The translations under genes and the position numbers were made by a program. From positions 13,782,001 through 13,846,000 of the forward strand of contig OY821788.1 in the NCBI GenBank assembly GCA_963682175.1: DNA of 64,000 bases, written 5' to 3'. Shown here one piece after another: positions 1 through 8,490 of this stretch (its first letter is position 1; each line of letters begins with the position of its first letter). The notes beneath the pieces are model-generated. The model ran no database searches and was not told the origin of the DNA. It saw only the letters and a list, made by a program, of their open reading frames with translations. The stretch comes from Triglochin maritima (taxonomy: Eukaryota; Streptophyta; Magnoliopsida; Alismatales; Juncaginaceae).

Positions 1-1
1 G

Positions 2-2156
2 GTCGGATGTCGTTTTAAATGCAACTTACCTAATTAATCTTCTACCAAGCCCTACTCTTCAAAACAAATAACCCTGGAAAATTTTACTTGGAAGGAAACT
101 AACTCTTGATCACCTCAGGATATTTGGTTGTGTTTGTTTTCTTCACAGAAAAAGGACGGATAAACTCGACTACAATTCCATAAAATGTATTTTTATTGGT
201 TATTCATTTGGAAAAAAAATGTACAAGTGTTATGAACCAAAAAATTGTAAACTTTATGTTGAAGAGATGTATTGTTTGTTGAGAGAGAGCCTTTTTTTGA
301 AGAGAGCAACGACGAGCCCACAACGCTAGATGTTGCAGTTCCTACCTTGGACCCCGAAATACCGGCAACCCAAGTAGACAACTCAACTCCACAGGTCAAA
401 GGGGAAGAAAGAGGAGAAGAAAGAGTAGAAGAAGAAGATCAAGCAAGGAACCAAGAAGAAACTACCTAAAGGAGAAGATCAACTCGTCAAAATCGTCCCC
501 CTATTAGGTTAAAACATTTCATTACTTCCCACGTAACCTACCTCATTGAGGACTACTTGTCCTACAATCAAGTAAAACCCACTCGTAGAGCTTTCATAAC
601 ACAAATAGATAATTATAAAGAACCCAATTCATATCATGAAGCAATTAGGAATCCAAAGTGGTGCAAGGCCATGGAGGATGAAATAAAAGCCCTTGAAATT
701 AACAAAACTTGGACTCTTGTCCCATTACAAACTGGGATCAAACCCGTTGGGTGTAAATGGATCTACAAGATCAAGTATAATAGCAATGGTACAATTGAAA
801 GATATAAGGCTACTTGTTGCTAAAAGATATACTCAAACTTACGATCTAGATTATCTAGAAACCTTTGCATCAGTAGCTAAAATGAACACGGTTCGTGTTC
901 TTCTCTCCATAGTCGTTAACAAGGGATGAAAATTATATCAAATGGATGTTAGGAACGCATTTCTTCATGGGAACCTCGAAGAGGAAGTCTATATGACACC
1001 TCCTCCCGGGTACAACTCCACTACTAATCAAGCATGCAAGCTACACAAATCAATCTACGGATTGACGCAATCTCCATGCGCATGGTATGCAAAATTTAGC
1101 CATCTTCTTCCACTTTATGGGTTTGTTAAGTCTTCCACTGATGCATCCATGTTCATCAAACACCATCATCATATAACCATAGTTGTCTTAGTTTATGTAG
1201 ATGACATTATAATCACCGGTAACAGCAATCACACAATCAATCTAGTTAAAAGCTATCTAAAATCAAAAATTGATATCAAAGACCTTGAATTTTTGAAATA
1301 TTTCCTAAGAATAGAAATTGCATACTCCACAAAATGTTTGTTTTTGTCACAAAGGAAATACACTCTTAAATTGCTAAAAGAAACTGGGAAACTTTGGTCG
1401 AAGCCGGTCAACACTCCTATTGAGACTAACTGCAAGGTTGGTCCTACAAAAGGAGAACCAGTTAAAGACATTGGTCGGTTTCAAAGACTTGTAGGAAAAC
1501 TCATATATCTCATTGTAACGAGACCCGATGTAACATATGTTGTTAGCACTATTAGTCAATTCATGCATGCACCTCACACACATCACTTAGACATTATTGA
1601 TCGAATACTTAGTTATCTAAAGAGGACTCGAGGGCAATGATTATGGATGAAAAATAATAATTATAACTCTATCATTTGCTTATCCGATGCAGATTGGGCA
1701 GGAATCCACGACCGAAAATCCACTATGGGGTTTTGTACATTCGTTTGTAGAAATCTCGTGACTTGTAGAAGTAAGAAACAAAATATTGTTGCTGGATCAA
1801 GCGCTGAAGCTAAGCATCGGGCTATGGCTTCCACCACAAATGAGCTAATTTGGCTCAAACAACTTCTCTAGGACATGAAACAACCCTACAACGAGCCCAT
1901 GAAAATGTTTTGTGACAATAATACCGCTCGCCACATAGCTTCGAATTCAATGTTTCACGAAAAAACCAAACACATTGAAGTTAACTGTCACTTCATCTGG
2001 GGAAAAATTCAAGCCAAATAGATTAAAGTACCATACATCTCAACCAAAGAGCAACTCGCCGATATATTCACAAAGGCCTTGGATCAAAGACAATTCCAAT
2101 TCATTCTGTCCAAGTTGGGTTCCTTCAATCTTTTCCGGACCCAACTTGAGAGGGCG
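2..2156 (+). pseudogene. copia pol remnant (integrase C-term, RT, RNase H)
   Basis: The integrase C-terminal region shows as LGRKLTLDHLRIFGCVCF near 90-150 and a DKLDYNSIKCIFIGYS block near 160-210. RT follows: a KAMEDEIKALEINKTWTLVP block near 660-725, MDVRNAFLHGNLEEEVYM from 942, KSIYGLTQSPCAWY near 1050, and the catalytic motif YVDDIIITG near 1195. RNase H shows as SDADWAGIHDRKSTMGFC from about 1685, and its tail as EQLADIFTKALDQ near 2050-2090. A frameshift lies near 815, and in-frame stops lie near 927, 1638, 1869 and 2020. The product would have been the pol half of the Gag-Pol polyprotein used in reverse transcription and integration. No functional protein is expected. Confidence 0.9.
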
Positions 2157-2375
2157 TGTTGAAAACATACCAAGTAAAAAAGCAAATTAATCCAACTCAG
2201 AAGATCCTCATCATCACCTTCTTTCCTTAGAGCAACAAATCAACCACAATCTTGTACTCTCAAATTGGCAAGCTCAAAGGACTAGATTTAAACACTATAT
2301 AAACCATTCATGTAATCTTACTATATAGCAATATATACACAAACCAGACAAATACACTAATTCATTGTATCAACA
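2157..2375 (+). repeat. 3' LTR of the copia element
   Basis: It begins TGTTGAAAAC directly after the purine-rich tract TTGAGAGGGCG (2146-2156), the usual copia PPT arrangement, and ends CAACA at 2371-2375, giving TGTTG...CAACA inverted termini. At 219 bp it is a short LTR, as in the small-LTR copia lineages. A TATA-like ACTATATAAACC lies near 2294-2305. Confidence 0.8.
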
Positions 2376-2958
2376 GTTTAGGACCTTTAGGTACATTAAG
2401 AAGTTCAGAGACAACTTAACACAATGTAATATGTGAGCATAGATGAAAACATATGTTTAATTTCTCACTTCATTTAGGTGTTTTGTGCTTTTGATAGAAA
2501 AGTAACCGATTTTCGTTTTTATTGATTACATGGTGTAAATTGAAATTCCTTAGTAAAACATTAGAATTTAGAGCTGACCAACTTCAACAGCAAATCATGC
2601 AATCCAACATTTCAACTTTAACCACGAGAATTTGATGAAATGCTGTTTAATTGGGTTTTATTGCGTAATTAGTAATCGATTTACATAAATCACTAGACAA
2701 CGTTGAAAGTCTTGGTCATAACTCCTCCTAACATCAGGTCTAGCAAATTCCTTCAAAACTGATTATCACTCTGCAACCTGTAGATAGTAATAGTATTAAC
2801 ACTAAATCACCGAACAAACACAAAAAAAACCTCGCTCCTCGCAACCAATTTTTAAAGCTTTCATGATTACAAATTACCCTGATCGTACATCGATCACACC
2901 CGAAGTACAAATTTAAAGTCATGGAATTCCTCCGCGAACCGAACTTCCAGATTCTTCA
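2376..2958. other. non-coding stretch, possible intron
   Basis: No credible coding sequence or repeat boundary was seen here. It lies downstream (on the - strand) of the syntaxin exon 1 donor site, so it may be intron 1 sequence. I searched it on the - strand for the next syntaxin exon and found none. Confidence 0.4.
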
Positions 2959-3167
2959 GGAGGTGTTTGGTTGGCTGGGATGAAATGGAATGAGAATCTC
3001 ATACCAGGCTGGAATGGATTCTCATTCTATGGTAGGTAGGTAAGGTTCTAATTCTTAGGTATGGGCTGGAATAGATTCTAATTCTGGGCCCAAAATAAAC
3101 AAACCAAACACCAGAATGGAATGAAATCCATTCCATTCCATTCCAGGTACCGCAACCAAACACCCCC
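2959..3167. mobile_element. MITE with GGRGGTGTTTGGTTG terminal inverted repeats
   Basis: The left end reads GGAGGTGTTTGGTTG and the right end is the inverted repeat CAACCAAACACCCCC (one mismatch at the third base). The 3-bp direct repeat TCA lies immediately outside both ends (2956-2958 and 3168-3170), which suggests a PIF/Harbinger (Tourist)-like 3-bp duplication, although the usual TWA is not matched. The interior is itself partly self-complementary, with TGGAATG/CATTCCA runs near both ends. It is 209 bp long and non-coding. Confidence 0.7.
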
Positions 3168-3258
3168 TCAATGTTTTCCCAAACACCAATAATCTCCCAA
3201 AGTCATTTTCAGAATTTCACACCAATCACACGAATACAAAAAAAAAAAAAAATCCGAC

Positions 3259-3458
3259 CTGGAGCTGCTGCCGGGGTCGTTGGTGCTGAGGGGAGAGTAC
3301 GCCCGGTTCCGATTCCGGAGCAGCGACGTGCTGACCATCTCGATGACGGGCCCACCGGAAGAGGAGTTGGAGGAGGGCATGATGGAGGTTGGGGCGTGGA
3401 CCTCCCGCAACGCGTCCCGGTACTTCCTGTAAGTCAGGGTCCGGTTGCGCGTCGCCAT
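3259..3458 (-). CDS. SYP41/42/43-like syntaxin, exon 1
   Basis: Translated from the ATG at 3458 on the - strand, this exon gives 66 residues starting MATRNRTLTYRKYRDALREV and later containing GGPVIEMVSTSLL, RAYSPLSTNDPGSSS. This matches the N-terminal region of plant Qa-SNAREs of the SYP4 group (trans-Golgi network/early endosome syntaxins, TLG2-like). The exon ends at a good donor, CCAG|GTCGGA, with GT at 3258-3257; reading on gives only a short F-rich tail. The Habc, SNARE and membrane-anchor exons are not in the window. Either they lie left of base 1 behind a TE-filled intron, or this is an orphan exon. The start is preceded by a CT-rich leader. The N-terminal peptide is where this class is expected to bind its SM protein (family knowledge). 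Confidence 0.75.
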
Positions 3459-3647
3459 GGGAGGGTTTGGTGGAGAGAGAGAGGGAGGGTCGCGGTGGTG
3501 GTGGTGTGGTTGCTTCGTGGGGAGAGGGAGGGTGGGCTTTGTAAATAGTGGGATAAGGGAGGGTGGGAGTTGAAATAACTTCGAGTTGCACGAATAGTCG
3601 AACTGTGAGGGGAGGATACTCAACTCAACTTGGTAGCACAGTTGACA
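3459..3647 (-). promoter_or_regulatory. syntaxin 5' UTR / proximal promoter
   Basis: On the - strand the region before the ATG is pyrimidine-rich (CTCTCTCTCTCC and CCACCACCACC runs), typical of a plant 5' leader. No strong TATA box was seen. It is cut short by a repeat that starts about 190 bp upstream of the ATG, so the native promoter is displaced or replaced by transposon sequence. Confidence 0.45.
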
Positions 3648-3670
3648 CAGGGAACGGGCAACGGATCGGT

Positions 3671-3797
3671 TCCGGTTCGGATACTTGTAGAACCGGAACT
3701 GGATCCGAATTACAAAGTGAGACCCAGAACCGATCCGGTTCTGGGTCTCACTTTGTAATTCGGATCCAGTTCCGGTTCTACAAGTATCCGAACCGGA
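3671..3797. repeat. perfect 62-bp-arm palindrome
   Basis: Bases 3671-3732 and 3736-3797 are exact reverse complements, separated by the three bases ATC. This was checked base by base. The arms contain GGTTCCGG-type repeats and the stretch ATTACAAAGTGAGACCCAG. RNA read through this segment would fold into a long uninterrupted hairpin. Confidence 0.95.
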
Positions 3798-4084
3798 GTA
3801 TCGGTTCCCAACATGGGTATCCAGAACCGGATCTGGATATCCAGAACCGTATCTGTTGGAACCGGTTTCAGTACAAAATTTGTATTTTTAATGTGTTCTT
3901 TGCGGATTTGGTTAAAAAAAACTCATCCCAAAAGACTTGTTGAAACAAATGGCCTATGATGAGCTTTTATAGTTTGAATTTGGAGTAAGAAATTCATTTT
4001 TTCCGATGTGGGACTATACTTTCCACACAAAATTTGTTTTTTTCCAAAACAATATCTATTCAGGATAACGTTAATTATCAACTA

Positions 4085-4155
4085 CCATGAATTGGTGTAG
4101 TGGTAAAGCTCATGTGACTGTGGCCCATGTACTCAAGTTTGAATCCTAGTAGGTG
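4085..4155 (+). other. tRNA-like (SINE head-like) segment
   Basis: It contains an A-box-like TGGTGTAGTGGTAAAGCTC and, about 40 bases later, a B-box-like AGTTTGAATCC, the arrangement of a pol III promoter in tRNA-derived SINEs. It does not fold as a complete tRNA, and no SINE poly(A)/T tail or target duplication was found. It lies inside the putative hAT-like element. Confidence 0.3.
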
Positions 4156-4296
4156 ACAATATTTTTGAAAATATTGTTCATGTCGGATCCGGTTCCGGGT
4201 CCATTGGCTAGAACCACATCCGAACCGGAACCGGGTCGGTTCTGAAAGTGTATATACAGTCTGACCCATATCCATTTTGTCCCGGTTCGGTTCCTG

Positions 4297-4666
4297 GTTG
4301 AATATAATTAAGAATGTCATTTAGTTTTGGTAATAATGAGTTTGGAAACTCAACGGACTCGACGATAAATAAGGTTTTGGGAAATCGCTCTTGAATTTCA
4401 TTATAATTTCAAATAAATGGGCCCAAATTCATCACAAGACAAATAGTCTCCCTCTTCCGCTTTTGTGGTTGTTTAAAAATACTTCTTCAACATCTTATCA
4501 TATGTTATTTACATTTACCACATTTGTAAAAATTACAACTTCAACCTGTTATTGTACAAATTCCTAAAATAAATAAAAATTAACAGCCTTAAAAAAAATT
4601 AAATTTAACATAAACATGAATGAAAATGACAAACATGACTTACTTCAAGTGAACCTGAATGATTGT
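4297..4666. other. AT-rich spacer, no feature seen
   Basis: AT-rich DNA between the hAT-like repeat and the CACTA terminus. No ORF, terminus or tandem repeat could be supported. Confidence 0.5.
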
Positions 4667-4696
4667 CACTGGTGCAGAATAGTATTTAATCGTCGC

Positions 4697-5012
4697 CCAA
4701 TAGACGTCGGTTGTTATAACAGCCGACGTCTAGTTGGACAAAGATAACATAGACGTCGGTCGTTACCAAGGCCGACGTCTATATGGTACTATAGACGTCG
4801 GCTATTGGAATACTGATTTCATCTGACGTCTATACGCTATAGACGTCGACTTATAGACGTCGGGTGTTAGAATCCCTGTGAATCCGACGTCTATAGGGTA
4901 TAGACGTCGACTTATAGACGTCGGCTGTTATAGACGACCGACGTCTATACCCCTGCATATAGACGTCGAGGTATAGACGTCGGATATCTATAATATCCGA
5001 AGTCTATAGGTC
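4697..5012. repeat. CACTA subterminal repeats (ATAGACGTCGG)
   Basis: About 14 copies of the 11-mer ATAGACGTCGG or its reverse complement occur, some in head-to-head pairs such as TATAGACGTCGACTTATAGACG. In En/Spm elements such subterminal motifs are bound by the element's second protein (TNPA-like) to bring the ends together. That role is family knowledge and was not tested here. Confidence 0.8.
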
Positions 5013-5019
5013 TTAAAGA

Positions 5020-5220
5020 AATCGAACAGACGCGTTTTCTGTCATTCATTTCAGACGAAACCCACCCAAACCATAGCCGTCCCGCGATCGAACTCTCCTC
5101 CGCGACCGATCTCCGACCGATCCGCACCGTCTCCGGAACCGCAGCGACGTCCCAAGCTCTCCTCCCTGTCTCCGGTCCTCTTCTCCTTCTTCCTCCGTCT
5201 TCCTCTTCATCCTAACCAAT
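5020..5220 (+). promoter_or_regulatory. CACTA promoter / non-coding first exon
   Basis: A GC- and CT-rich segment (CTCCTTCTTCCTCCGTC and similar runs) ends in CCAAT|GTAAGTG, a consensus 5' splice site at 5221. This looks like a non-coding exon 1 for the transposase gene. A TATA box was not clear. Confidence 0.5.
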
Positions 5221-6545
5221 GTAAGTGTTAAGTTCGATTTTTTGGTTTTAATCTTGAATATATTCGTATTTTCGTGATTTACGCTTAAGTTTGTTGATAT
5301 TTTGTATGTTCTTGAAAGAAATGGAGTCTCTTGCTAGCTTGAACTAGTTAAGCTTTTGATCGAAGTCTTTTGGACTCGTAATTTATTAGAAATTGTTAAT
5401 TTGGTAGTGGATTAATACTAAATGAGGAATTTTCGTTGATGTTTTATTTGTGTAGGTTGCTTTGTAACAGTGGTATAACATTGGTACCCTAATTGAAAAT
5501 CTTTGGTTTTTTAATTTTTGTTATGCCTTGGTTGTATGTTATATCCGAGCCTTGCTTTTTATGTTTAAATTTATAGATTAAAATTTAGTTACATGTTTAT
5601 TTGCTTAAATGTTTATTTGCTTAAATGTTTATTTATGCTTAAGATATTCTTTTATTTAGCAAGTTTTATGTTTAACTCATTAACCCCCTTAAACAACTTG
5701 GCCTTTAATAACCCAAAGCAAAAGATTAGACAATATTTGCTAAGTCATTCATCATATAGGATTTGCATTCATCATATTTATTATTTATTTACGATTTCTG
5801 TCGTAGATTGCTGGTGTAAGGTACGTACTATCTTTCACTCATCATTCATTAGAAAGCACGCATTAGTTAGTAAGACTTGCATTATAACAAAAGTGTGGTA
5901 AGTGTTTGTTTGGTGTGTTATTTGTTAGATTAAGGTATGAAAAACACTTAGGGGGCAGTCACCTATAGGAGATGAGGTGGGGGATTTCATCACCCTTTCC
6001 TTGGCCCAAAAACCACTTAATAAAAAGCCTTAATAAAATCAATTAGACGTTGGTCCCTAGGATTTTCGGACGCATTAAGGAGAGGAAACTGTTTAAGACC
6101 GTTATGGCCTGAATGTCGTTGCCTATCTAGTCTCCCTGAGATTTTAGGAACCTCCGGGTTCTTGATTTCCTACAGATTAGTGGTCCTCGATGTTGAAGAC
6201 CGTTTCGACCTGAACGTCGTTGCCCATCTAGTCTCCCTGAGATATTAGGGACCTCCGGGTTCTTGATTTCCTACAGACTAGTGGTCCTCGGTGGGACCTC
6301 GAAGTTAGGCGTCGTCTATTACTAAGGACCTATAGTGGACTTTAGGCTGTTTTGGCCTTGATTGCTTAGTTAGGTTTCTAATCTTCCTTATTCCCACGCT
6401 AGATTAAGGACTTCATCTCCTATCCTCTGAGTCATTCTTTTCTCATCTTAAAGTCTCCGAATATTCTCATCTACGAACACATTCTTTTAAATTGAAAATT
6501 TATTTATTGTCTCCAATAATAACTATCATTTTTGTTAATGTTTAG
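5221..6545 (+). other. CACTA 5'-UTR intron containing gypsy leader sequence
   Basis: The donor GTAAGT (5221) and the acceptor TTAATGTTTAG (ending 6545), seven bases before the transposase ATG, define a likely intron. From about 5670 to 6480 it is recognisably homologous to the untranslated leader of the Ty3/gypsy elements in this window (compare 42590-43270), including the block GAGGTGGGGGATTTCATCACCC at 5974. An internal direct repeat of about 100 bp (6097-6199 and 6200-6299) contains the shared string TCTAGTCTCCCTGAGAT. Confidence 0.55.
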
Positions 6546-6551
6546 ATTGAA

Positions 6552-7576
6552 ATGGATCGAGAGTGGATTGTTTCAAACAGATTGAGTGATGAGTATGAGA
6601 ACAGAGTGAATATGTTCTTAGAGGTTGCCAAAAAACATTCCAAGAAAATGAAAGACAGCGACATGGTGTATTGTCCGTGCAATAAGTGTCATAATATCTC
6701 AGTGCTGACTTTTCGGAAAATGAAAGATCATTTGTTTGAGAAAGGTTTCGACCCAAATTACAGACGGTGGATATGGCACGGAGAAAATGAATCATTTAGT
6801 CGTTCCAAGACTGATGGGGAAGACGTTAGTGTGGAAGATCACTTAGAGGAAATGGTTCAGGATATGGCTGAAAAGTTTTCGTCCAACCCCGATTTACTTG
6901 GTAATTTATTGAGTGACAATGAGAAGCCGTTGTATAAGAATTGTACCAAATTCACTAGATTGTCAGCGGTGTTGAAGTTGTACAATTTAAAAGCTGGAAA
7001 TGGTTGGTCTGATGTCAGTTTCACATCAATGTTGAAGTTAGTGAAAGAGATGCTTCCAGATGATAATGAGTTGCCAGATAGAACTTATGATGCAAAGAAA
7101 GTGTTGTGCCCTATGGGAATGGAATATAGGAAGATACACGCATACCTGAACGATTGTATATTGTATAGGGGTGAGTTTGAAAACTTACATTCCTGTCCCA
7201 GGTGTAATGTTTCAAGATACAAAATGAAACGTAGTGGACCAAACCACAATGAAGAGGCTGATGAGATGAACATCAAAGGACCTCCTACTAAGATTTTGTG
7301 GTATCTTCCGATAATACCAAGGCTTAAACGTTTGTTTGCGGGTAAGGAGGATTCCAAGAACCTGACATGGCATGCTGATCGTGAGAAACCAAATGATCAA
7401 TTGCTACGTCACCCTGCAGATTCACCTCAGTGGAAAAAAATAGATTTCGACTTTCCTATGTTTGGTGAAGAATCTAGGAATGTACGACTTGGACTCTGTA
7501 CTGACGGAATGAATCCTTACGGTAGTTTGAGTAGCATTCACAGTTCTTGGCCCGTTCTGCTTGCAATTTACAATCC
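6552..7576 (+). pseudogene. CACTA transposase (TNP2-like), N-terminal fragment
   Basis: The ATG at 6552 opens 341 residues of transposase. Residues 1-78 form the transposase-associated domain (MDREWIVSNR, then CPCNKCHN at 41-48, ending RRWIWHGE). The start of the Transposase_21 (DDE) domain follows, with CPRCNVSRYK near 215 and GLCTDGMNPYGSLSS near 314, whose Asp is expected to be a catalytic carboxylate. The TNP2 family is usually well over 700 residues. Here the frame leaves transposase sequence after LLAIYN and runs 23 more codons into retrotransposon DNA to a stop at 7646. The rest of the catalytic core is lost, so the protein cannot work. A spliced leader precedes it. Confidence 0.9.
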
Positions 7577-7646
7577 GGAGCTGTGTGAGAAGAGAGAACA
7601 CCCATTATTTATTTATCTACATGGGAACCAAAACCCCTACATTTAA

Positions 7647-8490
7647 GTTTCACAAAAAGAGATTAAGGGCTCTTGACCACGACAAACTTCCTTATACTAA
7701 AAGACACGAATTATTTGACTCAATAGGTTCGGGGTGACTTCTTTAAATGTTTGAGTGCTGAAACCCTACGATTACACGCCCCCCGAGGTAAAACCGGGGT
7801 GCATCCTAACGACTCGATAAGACCTAAAGCCAGTAAACTAGATATCCTAATGCATTAAGTTCAAGACAATTTTTGCGAGCTTTCTTTTTACTTTGCCTCT
7901 CAACGGTTTTGCACATGCTAAACACACGCAAAACCTACAAAAACATTTTCTTTCGCAAACACATGAAGATTTTGAAAGTAATGTGAAAATTTTAAAGCAC
8001 TAGGCAAGCAAAAGAAGACAAGTCACCCAAGGATCATGGCAAGCAGGTATATCAATGTTAAATGCGACACACTAACATGACCCTAACAATGCACTCAAAA
8101 GAAAAAAAAAGACTCGACTATGTACACACGTAAAGCACCCCCCACACCTACTTCATGCATTGTCCTCAATGAATGTGAGCAAGATACTACATGGATATAT
8201 GCATGAAAAAGGAGAGATCTCACCAACATGAAGTACAAAGGGAAGTTCAAGGTCATGTTGATGGACACAAACCCGAATTCCCTTAAAACCTGTGAGATGC
8301 TAAAGAAAGGATACAAATACGTGAAAGAAATGGAGCCCAAATACACAAGGGTTGGGGCTCACAACAATCGATGCTCACTGAAGGAGTCTTTTATTGTACT
8401 TTTTTTCTTTTTTTCTTATATAACTATGTACAAACATAAGTTCCCATCTTCATTTGTCAAAATACATCAAATGGGAACCTCAAGAGTGGG
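7647..8490 (-). other. B1 3' internal non-coding region
   Basis: It lies downstream of the B1 protein and is non-coding. It aligns with B2 at 13370-14230 and, inverted and more diverged, with about 61200-62000. It contains the central PPT-like tract at 8136-8150. Confidence 0.7.
8136..8150 (-). other. internal PPT-like tract (central PPT candidate), B1
   Basis: On the - strand it reads TAGGTGTGGGGGGTG, sharing the core AGGTGTGGGG with the terminal PPT of the same families (AGGTGTGGGGTATT at 12640). It is preceded by CATTGAGGACAATGCATGAAG, which also precedes the equivalent tracts in A and B2. Confidence 0.55.

Larger units (their letters stand above)
1..2375 (+). mobile_element. Ty1/copia retrotransposon, 3' portion
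   Basis: The interval reads as the downstream part of a copia element: integrase C-terminal region, reverse transcriptase, RNase H, polypurine tract and a 3' LTR, in that order on the + strand. The gag and 5' LTR lie outside the window, so a 5' target duplication cannot be checked. The integrase-before-RT order is diagnostic for copia. Multiple stops and at least one frameshift show that it is dead. If the syntaxin exon at 3259-3458 belongs to an intact gene, this element sits in that gene's first intron in the opposite orientation. Confidence 0.9.
3648..4296. mobile_element. hAT-like non-autonomous element (GGTTCCGG-rich)
   Basis: The left end begins CAGGGAACGGG and the right end finishes CGGTTCCTG, imperfect inverted termini of hAT type. 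Both subterminal regions are full of the motif GGTTCCGG/CCGGAACC. The flanking octamers (AGTTGACA and GTTGAATA) share only GTTGA with a 1-base offset, so a clean 8-bp duplication is not shown. No transposase was seen. It lies directly upstream of the syntaxin leader. Confidence 0.4.
4667..7576 (+). mobile_element. CACTA (En/Spm) transposon, 5' part
   Basis: It starts CACTGGTGCAGAATAG, a CACTA-type terminus with CACTG in place of CACTA, followed by a dense block of inverted and direct ATAGACGTCGG subterminal repeats, a CT-rich non-coding exon, an intron and a TNP2-like transposase start. The coding sequence stops matching transposase at about 7576, where retrotransposon family B sequence begins, so the 3' half and right terminus are missing. 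The 3-bp duplication cannot be tested. Confidence 0.85.

Noticed and set aside
3171..3548. 125-codon open frame on the + strand opposite the syntaxin exon
   Set aside because: It is the antisense of the syntaxin exon and its leader; the - strand reading has a recognised protein start and splice donor.
3563..3943. 126-codon open frame through the palindrome
   Set aside because: Its low stop content comes from the GGTTCCGG-rich inverted repeat, and the composition is not protein-like.
4085..4155. Possible functional tRNA gene
   Set aside because: A- and B-box-like strings are present, but no cloverleaf with paired acceptor stem and anticodon loop can be drawn.
5593..5901. 102-codon open frame in the CACTA intron
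   Set aside because: AT-rich, overlaps gypsy-leader-like sequence and the repeated string TGTTTATTTGCTTAAA; no recognisable protein.
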